Shown here piece after piece: positions 1-13,086 of a stretch of 60,000 nucleotides of DNA. Position 1 is the stretch's first letter. Each line of letters starts with the position of its first letter. The position numbers and the translations under genes were made by a program. Under the pieces are notes generated by a model that saw only the letters and a list, made by a program, of their open reading frames with translations, did no database searches and was not told the origin of the DNA. Source of the DNA: Glandiceps talaboti (Eukaryota; Hemichordata; Enteropneusta; Spengelidae); NCBI RefSeq assembly GCF_964340395.1, contig NC_135556.1:11065410-11125409 (forward strand), given 5' to 3'.

Positions 1-460
1 TAGGGTTAGGGTTAGGTACTGTAATATCAGACTATATCAATCATATCACTGCTGACAACCAAGCAGTGAGTGAATCAATTGTTAGTTGTGATGTGAGAGA
101 CAATGTCAGGAGTGTGCTGATCTAGTCTTTGGGTCAAACACAGAAAGTGATTAATGCAGTGCCTTCACATAAATTCCCTGTGGTGATAGCAGTGAGCATT
201 AACCAATGCTTTCAAATTATCACTGTGGTGGCAGCGGTGGGATCAAATATTTACCATTGATTTGAGACTTGTCCTTTTCATGTCTGATATCATTTTACCC
301 CATGTTTTTGAAAATTTTAGGGGAGGGTCATGTTTCAGAGGAAGGAAATTGAGGGAGGGACACTTGTTAGTACACGGAACCAGGGGAGGGCCACGTTTTA
401 GGCAACAGAGTAGGCCGGGTTTTCCTCGGCCCACCCCTTTGTAATTACTGAAGGCTCCCT
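1..460. repeat. Dispersed repeat, copy 1 (partner at 4940-5520)
   Basis: This stretch matches 4940-5520 in the same orientation through many shared blocks, for example CAGTGAATCAATTGTTAGTT, ATCTAGTCTTTGGG, TTAATGCARTGCCTTCACAT and CATGTCTGATA. Both copies end in a GC-rich part followed by TAATTACTGAAG. The copies differ by substitutions and indels, so they are old. The first 16 bases are 2.7 units of TTAGGG; the partner has only TAGGGT there. No coding sequence is seen. The element class is unknown. Confidence 0.8.
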
Positions 461-1544
461 TAGCTAGATTTTTGTCGCGCTAGTCTTTACATTTCAGCTA
501 TAACTTTTATCGCACCGGACGACTTTCTGTTTCAGCCTTATTACCCGCTTCAATTGTAAATCAATTGTCTGATTCAGATAGGAAACGCCGTAAATCTTCA
601 TCATCTTTCTCCCAAGGGGGTATTTTTCTGAACACAAGTAATTATTAGCTGGACAAAAGGGCATTACGAAAAGCTTGAATGTAACTAAGTAATAAAGGTA
701 GTCAAAACATTTCAATAGCAGATTTTCATTTGCTATTTTCTTTGACAATAGAAAAAAATATCTATGTAACCGTCACAAAATCGTGATAGCATTACCCCCA
801 TAGTTACAGTGGATTTAATACCGATACTGGCGGATGCTTTGAAGTAAAAGTGAAATATGAAATATGAATGCATCTCAAATATGCAAGTCTGTCGGTGATG
901 TGTTCACTGTATGTCCTGAATAGAAGTATTTGATGTAGTTATCGCCTTTACAGAGTGATGTTTATTTTAGTAGTTTGTCAGTGGTAAATTCCCAAAAGTC
1001 CATATTCCTTGGCAACCACATGATTGTATTTGAAATATTTAGGGGATCATTTCCAATTCCAAAGAAACCGACACGCAAAGAGAAAACTCTCAGAAATTTT
1101 AAACAGTGTTGTGGTCCGCTCGAATGAAATTCAAAACTCAAATAAAATGCAATACATATGTATGATTGATAGATAATCAATACTTCAGTTAAATTCTGAG
1201 ATGAAAACACTTTTACTATTTCTTTGATGAGGTCGAACACTTCTTTGTTGTGAAACGAAAGACTGAAAGGGGATATGGTTGTTTACAAAAAACACAGTTT
1301 TCGTCATTTATTCATACTTCTAATTTGATTGTAATCATTTTAGATCACTATTGTGTACGCCTACGGAGAAACGAGGAGGAAACTTTCACTGTTACAATAA
1401 CACAAGGAGCCGCTACCTTTTAACGCACCAAGCACATTTACATTTATGAGCCATATTGCGTGGTTTTCTGTCGCAATTTTAGCCACTATTATAGATAGGA
1501 ATCATGGAATTAGTTTATCTTTAATCACTGTTTTTATTTTGATA
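461..1544. other. Intergenic, no gene seen
   Basis: AT-rich sequence with only short open frames and no recognisable protein, RNA gene or repeat structure. Confidence 0.6.
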
Positions 1545-1566
1545 AAACAAACAAACAAACAAACAA

Positions 1567-1641
<75 letters not shown>
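1545..1641. repeat. Compound microsatellite (AAAC)n-(ACAG)n
   Basis: A run of AAAC repeats passes directly into ACAG repeats up to about 1641. The open frame across it (QTNKQT/DRQT repeats) is a by-product of the microsatellite and not a gene. Confidence 0.95.
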
Positions 1642-1643
<2 letters not shown>

Positions 1644-1812
1644 AATAAAACACAGTCTCCTGAAATCACCCCCCAAAGAATAGAATGTCAGAATTCACCA
1701 AAGCAGCACAAGACAAGGATAGTAAACGTTTTGTTTTGGTTTTATCAGAGGAACCAGGATTTCTATTCCGTCTTCCATTAGTTCACTTGAATGGCTTGAG
1801 TTTTAAAAATCT

Positions 1813-2440
1813 TTGTTTAATCAATTGCAAGTTACTTATAATCTCAAATACGAAATTTCCGACCATTCAACCAGTTGGAAACTATTTGAATCTACCATGG
1901 CAAGTTTTGAGAATGAAGAATTTTCTTCTGCCCACAATGATCTGGATTCTGACGATATACAGAATTATCCTATCACAGAGGAGGAATTGGAAATCAGTAT
2001 TAAGGATTTGAAAGCAGGAAAATCACCTGGTACTGACGATATCCCTCCAGAATTTTAGATATTGGTGTCCAAATTTAAGTGGCATACTGTGTCATTTATT
2101 TAACACAGTTTTCAGTTCGGGGCAATTTCCTACGGCCTGGACAGACAGAGGGCGTTAATTTGCATAAAATTCAGATATTTGGGAATACAACACGAAGACT
2201 GGTTGTGTCCAATGTGTCTGGATGATTTCGAAGATGAGAAACACTTTTTATTTGTTTGTTCTCTTTATAAAGAACTCAGAGAAAAGTATATTCCTATGAT
2301 GTATACAGAAAATCCACTATCTGATTATAATTATTTGAGGTTTATGAACAATCGAAATCTTACCGCTATAAGAAACTGTGCACGATATTTATTTTATGCT
2401 TTTGAAAAAAGAGCATTATTTTTACAAGACGTGGAATAAG
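1813..2440 (+). mobile_element. Degenerate LINE (non-LTR retrotransposon) fragment with reverse transcriptase and C-terminal zinc-knuckle remnants
   Basis: The frame at 1813-2058 ends in EELEISIKDLKAGKSPGTDD and then IPPEF, the block that opens many LINE reverse transcriptase domains. After a stop and a one-base frame change near 2060, the next RT block is still readable in another frame (LFNTVFSSGQFPTAWT, about 2094-2143). At 2179-2439 the original frame carries CPMCLDDFEDEKHFLFVC, the Cys-rich C-terminal region typical of LINE ORF2 proteins. The catalytic core between these parts is missing, so this is an internally deleted, frameshifted relic. The clade cannot be assigned by eye. Confidence 0.85.
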
Positions 2441-4189
2441 TACAGAATTTTTCTATTGTTAACGTTTTTATTATATTCTTTGAATTTCTTATATTATGTT
2501 TTATATTATATATGAGCTGTACCTTTGACCTTTGACCTTACACGTTATTTTGATTTTTTTCGAGATTGTAAAGTGGGCAAGTGGCCAGAAGTACTTATTG
2601 ATAAACAAACACAACCCCCCAAAAATGTTCTTTCTGAATTTCCGCGAGGTGCAACTGGCATTGGGAAGGTTGACAGTCAATTTTGTACGGCGCGGTTTTG
2701 AGGTAACTTATCGTGACTGTCAAGTTGTAGCAGCCATCAACGTTGATTGACACTGTAACTGACCAATCATCAAGCATTAGCCAATTAAGTATTACGTCAC
2801 TGTCAGTTCAGCGAAATTTGGTGGTATGGTAATGATTTCGGGCTAACTGATCAGAACAGCTTGATTTAAATCAACAGCCTACCGGGTCAAAACACTGTTT
2901 TCGCACCTCTGATGTTGGGATACATCAAGGTAATGACTGGAAAATTAAAGGTACCGTGGCGTTTCCCTCACGTGTCTTTTTACACCCACCGAGACAACTT
3001 CGGATGTACAACAAACTATTATAGAGCTACTGCGCACAGTTGGAAGGTAGAAACAGACAAATGACCGTATTATATATCAGTAAGAAAGTAAACAAGTGAA
3101 GTCAATAAAACCATGACAAGTCTGTGTGTAATCCTTTCGCAGAAACATGTTTCCACAGCACTGTACACGAATAGCAATGCTTATCACTGTGATTCAGCAA
3201 TGGATCCTGCTGTGTGTGTAGTGTCTCTGTTATATTCCATGTGGAGTTAAAATGCGACTATATTAATGTCAAAAACACCGTGTCCCATTTAGTGGAACGC
3301 AACGGCAACATCATTGAATTACTTAAACCCTCAAGCGTAATCAAACTCTGTGCGGTACGCTGTCTGTCATATCACCAATAATAATAATAATCCATCAAAA
3401 ATTTCCTCTTTAGTTACCATGGCAATAAAAGTTTTGCTTTTTACATCAGGCTTTATTTAGATACAAAAACGAGTTTCCTTCCTTCCTCATTTGAAGGGAA
3501 ATCATTTTTTGAACACAAGGGTTTCTACCTATTAAAGTCTTACCAACCTCATTGCAATATTTGACTTTACAGTTGGGAATGTGCTTGAAACAAGAAACCT
3601 TGTATAACCTTTGGATATAATTGCTTTGCTCATGACAAGTTTTGTAATCGGGAGAAGATCCCCACGGTGTACCATGACGATCATGAGGTAATAATTCGAG
3701 TGCTCAGTGCTCATCAGTTTTATCTTCATGGTCGAGCACATTTCCGTATTGCATTTCCTCGACATTCTATTTACCAAGAAAGTCGTACTTTGATAAAATT
3801 ACAGTATGAAGCTTTCAACCCATTACATCCTACCTAGTTCGCGTGCGCAGTAGATAAATGACTCTCCGTGTACTGTTTTATTAGGATGGATGACTAAATA
3901 CCAAATGGCCGGGACATGTCACACTTCATTACCCACGTTTTAAAATAAAAGCTAGTGGATTTTTGTGCTTGGATGTTAATTTGGATGTTTCATCGGATCA
4001 ATCGAAAATTGTGAAGTGTATTCGGGATTAATACAGCGGAGAATGGAAAAAAGTGCCATCTGGAACATTCCTACATTACTAACAACAGTTCACATTACTT
4101 TAATTGTTACAATATGTTAAGACAATGTAGACAAAATGTAGCAATATTATTCATGAATTGTAGCAATATTATGAAGATTTTGTAGAGCT
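2441..4189. other. Intergenic, no gene seen
   Basis: No recognisable coding sequence. The pair TTGACAGTCA / TGACTGTCAA (about 2670 and 2714) is a short inverted repeat without further support. Confidence 0.6.
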
Positions 4190-4837
4190 AGATGACACTC
4201 TTTCATGATAAGCGCTTTCAGCTGTATCACCAAACAAATGCATTGCCTATACAAACAGTAGGGAGACCTTCAGCAATTACAAGGTGGAGGGTCGGGGAGT
4301 GGGAGGGGGTTAGCTTTTTGAAGTATGCATTCTTAAGAAAATTGCCTAATTACCAAAAATCATTAAATTTGCAAATTATACATTAAAACTGTAAGCTACA
4401 ACAACAAACCTTTATAGAACATGTGCGTTTTGTTAGGGTTAATATGTGTACTGAATTATATTGAAATTGAAGCATTGAAATTGAAGCTTGTATTCTTAAG
4501 ATATACCCTAATTACCAAAAATCATTAATTATGCAAATTATTCATTAAAACTGTAAGCTACAGCAACAAACTTTATAGGACATATGCACTTTGGTATGGC
4601 TAGCATATGTACTATATTATATTATATTGAAATCGAATTATGCGTTCCAATGATATAACCTAATTACTAAAAACAATTAACTACATGTATGCAAATGACT
4701 AATTAATGTCTACTGGATGTTTACCAACATCTAGTCAGTTCTTTTCATTACCATATGGAAGATGTGCAGCAAGTTTCAATAGAATCGATGCAGTAGTTTT
4801 TGAGATATCGTGTCCACCGACAGACGGACACACACAT

Positions 4838-4888
<51 letters not shown>

Positions 4889-4926
4889 TACAGAAGTATA
4901 ACGAAACTTCCCCCTTACGGGAGGTA
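4190..4926 (+). mobile_element. Pearl/HINE-like element: ~160-bp tandem units, GACA microsatellite, terminal hairpin
   Basis: Three diverged units of about 160 bp follow each other from about 4340. Each contains the series CTAATTACC-AAAATCATTAA, then (A)TGCAAAT, then GTAAGCTACA and ACAACAAAC; the block marks recur at about 4371, 4531 and 4690. The units are followed by a GACA microsatellite (4837-4888). The end, CTTCCCCCTTACGGGAGG, can fold into a short GC-rich hairpin. Core tandem repeats plus a tetranucleotide tract plus a 3' hairpin is the known plan of bivalve pearl elements and Helentron-related HINEs. The class is inferred from structure alone. The same unit forms a longer array at 52390-53335. 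Confidence 0.6.
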
Positions 4927-4939
4927 AAACGGAATTAAG

Positions 4940-5520
4940 GTAGGGTCAATCTTATCACTGCCACCATTATACTATAATATCAGAACATAGCAGTCATTCA
5001 AATTGCTGCTGACAACTATGCAGTGAATCAATTGTTAGTTGTGGTGTAAGGAGAGGAATTGGTCTTACAGGAGTAAAGGGTGAACACTGTGGTAAGATAC
5101 TCTGGTAATGTGGGGAGTGGGGATGTTAACCTAAGTCTAGGAGTGCTCTCATCTAGTCTTTGGGAGTTCTTGCCTTCAGCTCTGCCAATTAGATTCAAAC
5201 ACAGGTATTGATTAATGCAATGCCTTCACATACTTCACTGTGATGGTAATAGACTAGTAATAAAAAACAACCAATGTCTTTAAAACTATCAATGTGTTTG
5301 TCACTGTGGGATTAAATCCGTATCATTGACTCTGGGCACCATGTCCCCTTCCATGTCTGATAGCATTTTAACACGTACATGGTTAATAATATTTGAACAG
5401 GTGGAGATAGGAAATTGAGGGTGGACATTGTAACACAACGGAAACGGGGAGAGTCACATTTTATCCATCAGACCGGGCTAGATTTCCCCGCCCCTTATAA
5501 TTACTGAAGACTCCTTAACC
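4940..5520. repeat. Dispersed repeat, copy 2 (partner at 1-460)
   Basis: Same family as the window start. It is longer because of a block at about 5045-5150 that copy 1 lacks. It ends in TAATTACTGAAG near 5508. The inverse of that terminus (TTCAGCAATTACAAGG) occurs at 4268, and again at about 33171, so this terminus behaves like the inverted end of a transposable element. Confidence 0.8.
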
Positions 5521-5554
5521 TATCCGTTTAATAACCAATCATCTCATCAAATTC

Positions 5555-5860
5555 CATTCAATTCAATAACTTTATTGTCCGTATATAAATGCGGAAATTT
5601 GCCTTTAGGCTCAAAATACAATCTACAAAACAATTTATATAGTCGTGTACAATATACAACTCTGTGAGTTTAAAGTGGGTTTTGCAATGATTTTAAAACA
5701 GACACAGCTGTTGGCACTATCGATTTTAAAATAAAAGGTTTTTCCTTGCAAGAGGCATTGATTAAACTGGTAAAAAATGCTAGTTTTCCATTTTTCAAGA
5801 TCATGGAATTATTTCTAGAGTAATTATCAAATGCCAAATGAGTTTTAGACACCAAGTGAT
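5555..5860 (-). mobile_element. Truncated LINE 3' end
   Basis: Read on the minus strand, the last residues of a LINE ORF (about 5855 down to 5670) include LKSIVPTAVSVLKSL, which resembles the common non-LTR C-terminal pattern RSFxPSAIxxLNSL. They are followed by a short 3' UTR with GGACAATAAAGTTATTGAAT and then TGAATGG, a typical LINE tail. Everything upstream is missing, which is the usual result of 5' truncation. It is opposite in orientation to the LINE relic at 1.8 kb and may be of another clade. Confidence 0.7.
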
Positions 5861-8800
5861 AAAGTTAGAAGTCAGCGGGAAAGCTAAAATGTCCTCACAT
5901 TTCAGCATCCATGGCGATTTGAACAAAGTATAACTCGCGAAAAACCACCATTGCGTTTGCTTGCTTGTGGTAAGGCTTTAAAAAAATAGGTGGGGTAGGG
6001 AGATTTTTTATTTTATTTTATTATATATTTTTTTCATGTGTGCGTGTTTAGTTCAGGTTTCCATTGATTTCAAAATGGTCTCTGCGTTGTTTATTTCTTC
6101 CTATCAGATGTACAGCCATTACAGATTGGAAGAATAGTTTTATATTGTCATTTTAGTTGATGTCAGTTTCCGCACCCACTATTTCTTGCGAGACTTCACG
6201 ATTTTCGCGATTTTATTATTATTTTTCTCGAATACGTAAAACAAGTTTAGGGTCGGAGTGAAAAATAGGTCGGGTCGGGTAACCGGAACAAAACAACTTT
6301 TTTTATTCTGCCTAAGCAGGAATTAGACAAGTTTCACGCGGAAACGTATTGGTGTCAGTGACTGATCAAAGTATAAACACCACATGAGCATTAGATCCCA
6401 TGACCCTAATACTGATAGAATTCTACACATCATAAAATCAAGTCTGACTGTTACTGTTACCTTATAACGTCCACAGATATAAACAAACTGATAAAAGCGT
6501 CCTGTGAACCTAAGTCAGAGGCACCCCTGTTGTTTCGATATACACTGTCTACCATTTTAGTTAGTTTAGATAGTTGTCTGGCTACTTTCTGATCTTCTAC
6601 TATCAAATGTAAAATTATTTACCAAATTAGGTCTTGGCGGGAAGTCACTTCATTCAAGCAAACTCACTAGTGTTTCTTCGCGGGTTGTAATACATAAACA
6701 AGGCTGTTTCGTTATTCCTGTAACCCGAGGTTATGGGCGTCACAAGACTGGATAATGAATCATCCATTACGACTACGGTAATTGAAATCAATCAATGAAT
6801 CTAGGGCAAAGCTTAGTGCGACATGATTTCGATAAAAGCTAGCTATCTCAAGATGTGATATACTTGCATGAAATTGATCAAATAAAAATTCGAGTGCTTG
6901 CATTGGCGTCATTAAAATAGTTCAGAATCAATTTTCTTTATGATGCAAAAGCAAGCATTTAATACTCTGGGGGGAAAAGAGCAAATAATCGACACAGTTA
7001 AAGGACTTTACTGATTTTAAGTTGATATTTTTCATTTGTAAAAATAAATAAAAAAGTCGTTTTATTAGTGGTCTTTAAAGGATCAAAACTACATTGAAAA
7101 GAATCATCCACAGATCCGGAGTGTGCTCTTTTAATAATTGCAATTTAAGTCAGTAAATGGGATATTTCCTGATTGAAAGTGACCGAAGTAGGGCTTGATT
7201 GACGTCAGAGTTTAAAGAAAATAATAAAGTAATTCATGTTGTTTTGTACTTCTCCGTACTTTAAGTGGATTGGGTTAACAAAGGCATATTCAAAGACTTA
7301 ACTCCCAACGCATTTCATATAAGACATTGAATTTGCCCCGGGACTAATTTCCTTATATTAAAGCTCTTAAAATCTCTCTAACCATTGCCTTTATTAAAGC
7401 TTGTTCCAGGTCCTTTTGAGATAATAGTAGAACATTGAGGGTTCACGTCACCATCTTGTTTTCAAGATAATCGACAACCTTGTATTTTCCCACAGAGTTA
7501 ACAGAGTATTCGACAGCCATATTGGATTCTAAAAAGGCCTAATTTAAGTTGTTGATATTCTTTTGACCTTTACTTCAAAACTTTGTACGGTGACCCCCTG
7601 ATTATTTTCCTTGATTTTACCTGAAAATATGTTGGAGTTTTCTTGAGAGCAAAGTAATGCATAGCGTTTAAAATTTCTCTCAAGCCTTTGAAGTGGAAAC
7701 TGGCTTACAATGATAACGTTATAGTGGACAGAAACTATTGCAAAGTGACGTCATTTAATTACGTCGTGGTGTCCATCTCTTCCTCCATGGGCGTCAAAAT
7801 GCAAACAAAACACTAACTTCTTGTCTGGAAGTTCGAAATCAGACATTTTTTGCAAATAAGTCCACACATTCCAGTGATATAACAACCATTCCCCTCACTT
7901 TCAACCAATGGTAAATAGCCAGTAAATTACTTGTTCTTACAGTTTCTCAGGCAGTAGTTGTCGCCTAGTATATAACCCTTACAGCGATGTAATAGTTGTA
8001 ACGGTTCCCTTTAAATGTAAGAGAGTAACACCATCTTGCAATAGTGTTTTATAACACATTGTTATCATATAAGCTTCAGTAATTGGCATAGATTGTGTCA
8101 CGTGGTATGGACTCGTGACCCATAGTGACCCCAATTTGCATAGAGCATGCAATAGTTGTATTGTATTCTATTTACGACAGTCATGTATAGTACGGGTGCC
8201 CTGTCGGTGAACTGCTTTGATTATGGAAAGAATATGTGCCCGAGAATATGAACGTGTTATAAAACAATTACAGCCCAATTTTATTCGTGCACCGGTAGAC
8301 GTCATATTACCCCTCACTCTCTGTTATGCAGCAATCATTTCCCTCTGCTGTCAGCCTCGGGAAAACTGATATGACATCTACTGGCGGCCCTCATGGCCAG
8401 AGAATAACTGTATGATAGTGCCTTCTAACTAGTGCACTATGATGATTGATGTAACTTTTCTTTCAAGCTGTCGTTCATCCACGAGCCCGTCGACAGACCA
8501 CATACAAATTTCCGAATGTTAAAAATCTATTAACACTTTGTAATGGCATGGATCGCAAGAAGCCCATTTGTGAATACAAAGTAATGCGTTGAGCGCTGAC
8601 AATCACATGTCCAAATCGTTTTAAATTCCAAAAGAGTTTACTCAAAATGACTATTTGAACATATGTATGACCGTATTTGGGCTCAAGTTTTTCATCATTA
8701 GCCCTCATGACTGAGTTCACAGTGATTTCCCTGATGTACTGTAGCTTTATACTTGATCAGTACCAAGAAACATTAAAGACCACGCAATTGTATGGTAGAC

Positions 8801-10904
8801 TCTAAGACAGAAATATCTGGAAAATGTAGCTGTGGACACCTTCCTTTCCGTAGCGTGTACAGATATAGAATTTAAACACATAGTTAGCACCTAGTTTTAT
8901 TAATTGAAATGTGACGACGCCAACAGAATGCGTGAAAAGAATACACATGGGAAAACACGTACATCAACGTACAACAACGCGAAGTATGATAGCTTCAGAA
9001 CGTTAGGGAGATGTAACATAAGGACAAATGTTAAGGAGATCGTGAGATGACACGAAACTCGTAAATCGTACATCGTTGTGAGACGTTTCTTTTTACAGTA
9101 TCGCTGATTGAGAGCTTACTTTAAGGCAAAAATATCATGACTTCAGAAAATAGAGGAGGTAGGTTGGACCTTTTTATTCTATATTTATTTACTTATTTTC
9201 GTTTGGTGGGAGAAATTGCTTCGACCCTAAGGCAATATACTCGTTGATCAAACTATTTCTGTGATAGTTTGATGAGGTGTAAAGAACCAAATGAAGACAT
9301 TTGTATGTGAAGAACGCAATATGCAGACTATACGGTCTAAATTCAACTTACCGTCTTAAAAGCCGTAAGAAAGATTAACCTAAGGTATTTTGGCAAGAAC
9401 ATTTACATGGGGGCGGGGGGGGAGGGGGGAGAAGCAAATTAATACCATTTTTACCTTTTTGAATGTGACTTTTTGTTGCTAAAATTTACATGATAAGAGA
9501 AGTAAATTCTCACCAGTTAAAACAACTTTTAGAATATAAAAATAAATGTTTACGGTTGCCGGCTTACAATCGGTCGGTTGTTCCAGTTATCGGTAACACA
9601 TACTTTTTTATTTGGCCTTACAACTAGTGTGGTCATTACGACGATCGAAATACATACTACAGCAGAGGCGATGACATTGAATGAAAGCTGTTGTAGTATA
9701 GGGTTGCTCGTTAAAGAGTTACCCTTAAAATAGCATCAGAAAAGAAAATATAGAATCATACAGAGGGACATCAATTGTCAAAAGAAATGTGTAATTCATA
9801 GAGATTTGATAGGTTGCAATTCCAAAATTATAATGACCTGATTCATCAAAAAGGGACAAGTTTGTCAATATGTAACGAACATATTATCGAACATCAGCAA
9901 TTATTCTAATGCTGACATTTTCTATGCAGCTGTATATATGTATATGTCGTGCATGTATATGTCGTGAAAAAAGAACAGGTCAGAGATTTGTATGCACTTT
10001 ATAGTTACCTTATTACCGCTTTCAATGTTACTTCGTTGAATGTAGATTGCAGTACAGTAACGACTCACAAGAATTGTCACAGTATGTTTTAGAACGTATT
10101 TCAAAACAGGTATTTTCTAACATCGCCCTTATTCAATTTGTTCAGAATGGTAACCCAGCATTAAAAAGATCATTGAATCAAATTTCTGTTAAAGTAATGA
10201 TTGTGGCTTGATAACTACTACGTAGTCGGACAGAAACACGAAGCTTAGAAAGTCAGGTTTTTGAAACTTTAATGGCTCGGGGTTTCTTAGATATAAATTG
10301 TGTATGATTGAACCGAGCTAGTGTATCCAATTCGGTATGACCATGCGGTTCAAAAAGTGTCTAAGGTGTGTGATTGAGGATGGTGACATGCATGTAGTCT
10401 GATTCGGCTTTGTGAATGTGATTTGTGCTGCCTGTCCGTGATTCTATCAATTACCATGAGTATAGCGCGTTGTTTGCTTGGAATTCAAGGCACAGATTAA
10501 CATTCGTGGAATACAATTTGAGTTTATAGTTGAACTTAGGGAGACTGATTTTACAAAACATATCAAATTAGAGAATTGACAGACATTATGTTTGCCATGG
10601 CTTGGATTATGATGAAGTCATGATTGCAGATATATTATTTAGGTTTATAATTAAATTATTTCTAAAGGTACCCCTATCCCCACTTATGGTTAGATGCATG
10701 TCATGTGCTCATAATTGCATTTAAATATTTAGTTTACGTGAATTATTTAGTTTACTCTATCTCTGCTTTTGCTTGGATATTTCTGGCTTAATTTGATATA
10801 AGAATTTTATCTAAGTGTGTGCGTGAATTTGTGTGTAAGTGGCTAACATTCCGTCATTTTTATACACTCGCAGCGTTTGTAGCTTGAGTGGGTAGGCATA
10901 TGTT
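5861..10904. other. Intergenic, no gene seen
   Basis: About 5 kb with only short random open frames. Two related GC-rich patches, ATAGGTGGGGTAGGG (about 5987) and ATAGGTCGGGTCGGG (about 6265), look like edges of an old repeat. A G-run at 9409-9429 could form a G-quadruplex. Confidence 0.6.
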
Positions 10905-11089
<185 letters not shown>

Positions 11090-12937
11090 AGCTTCCTCAA
11101 GAATCATGCATTCAAATGAAATGAGCTTTGATGTACATGTTTTTCTCATCGGTTATGTAGAATTAGTGCTGAGTAAAATTCGTCAATACCTATCACCATT
11201 ATTTTCATACAATGTACATTATTTGTTGTTTAAGCGATCTACCTTCCCCTGGGGATGGTATACCCAATGTTTTGACCACCTGACGACATATACACACACG
11301 AGCCTGTACGTATACATGCACTGTCTACTGCACTGTGTCTGTACTTCAGCGGAGACAAGGTCGACATCACGAAACCCTGTCACATAGTGCTGATTTACAT
11401 ACAACCTAAACATGTTTTTGAATCCTAATGTCCAGGATAATTACTCAACATGTCACCACATTGTGACATTATCATTATCATATTATACTACCATATGACT
11501 GAGCTGTTTATGTGAAATGCAAATCAGTAAGTAGTGATCATGAATTGGCATATTAGACCACCAGATGGCTGAATTTTGGGGTAAACAAGTCTATGAATGA
11601 TGTAAACAGTCCAAGGACACTGATGAACTGCATAATTCTGTCTGACAGAAACCTGAGACTAGGTTGTAGTATATAAAAGCTTAATGTTGGAGTCCTCTAA
11701 GGAGAAATTCTGAACTCTAACCTGATTGCTAGCTCAACATTGACTGTGTGGAACGGAACATTTCATCAATGTGTGAACAGTCATCAATATATCTACGATT
11801 TGCATCGTTTTTTGTGTTTGTCTTACGTACATGTATTAACGGGCTGGTACTAAGTCCACACTTCGACACAAAAAGATTTTTACACCGAACTCTGTGAGTA
11901 GTTTCATTATTTACCACAGCAAGCCATCAGTATAGTTAAGTATGTGTACTCTAGTTCCTGCTCATAGATACAATCGACCGCTACTTAACTTCTAATTATT
12001 GATATTTCAAAAGAATTTCAGAGAATGTATTTGTTGTCTGTTCAAAAGAAAATAATACTCCAGTTACTGCACATGCACCCCCATATTGAGTACCCTTATT
12101 GCATATTGCTTTATTATATCATAACCCCCATCACATAGTAAAGACTCGGCGTGACCAGACTTGTTTATTAAGTAAAAAACTATTACGGTGTGTCTCGTCT
12201 TCTCGCTGATAACAGCATAACCATTCTGATTAACTAGATACCCCACTGCTACACAGTATTCGTTGGTCTATATGTAAAGTACAGTATCACTGCGTCATCT
12301 TTTGTAGTGGTTGGTACAGAACGATATCTTTACTTCCTGTTGCATTCCCTAGGAAGCCGCTTCAGATATCACATCACTACATCTATTTATTACATACTGG
12401 TTATTTTGAGTAAAACTGTTTTTCATGTTTTACCGAAACCCTTTTCGAAAGAAATGGAAATGGAAATCTGCTGTTACTCTAGAGACATAAATGTTTACTA
12501 TCACAGTGAGACCTGTGATAGGAGGTAGACACCGACCGTCCCAAGAGTAGTAGCAAGTACTATATACCATCATTGAAATTATGGATAGGTTCCGATACGC
12601 GTCTTCTTAGTTTCTTTGACGAATTTTGTTTTGACCGTTTGCACAACAAGCGCGAAGACCAGACGCCCACGACTTTTTTCTAGAGCATGAACGGAATGCA
12701 ATTAAAATCATAAAACCTGAAACGAAACGTTGTCTGGCTTGAGAGAAATCTTACCGACAGGGTAACTTGTTATCGTCTTGCTCAACAAAAATTTGACTAA
12801 CCAATGATACATGAGTGAATCTCTGCTGTTAAATGGTTTTGAAAACTGTGCACTTTCGAATTAGCATACCTACCATTATGATATTATAGCATTATCTGTC
12901 TGCATCTGCCTGTTTGTCTTACTGTCTGTCTGTCTCT

Positions 12938-12938
<1 letters not shown>
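11090..12938. other. Intergenic with a partial TTAA-type MITE near 11985-12080
   Basis: No gene seen. The segment TTCTAATTATTGATATTTCA through GTTGTCTGTTC and AATAATACTCCAGTTACTG matches one half of the MITE family that is complete at 48851-49166. Confidence 0.5.
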
Positions 12939-12972
<34 letters not shown>

Positions 12973-12987
12973 TCTCTCCCCTTCCCT

Positions 12988-13083
<96 letters not shown>
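12939..13083. repeat. Microsatellites (CA)n and (CT)n
   Basis: A CA run (about 12939-12970) and a long CT run (about 12997-13083) are separated by a C-rich spacer. Ser-Leu and Arg-Glu frames over it are artefacts. Confidence 0.97.

Positions 13084-13086
<3 letters not shown>

Noticed and set aside
1-16. Telomeric TTAGGG repeats at the window start
   Set aside because: Only 2.7 units, and the G-rich strand runs the wrong way for a left chromosome end. The related copy at 4940 has TAGGGT in the same place, so it is probably a small expansion inside a dispersed repeat.
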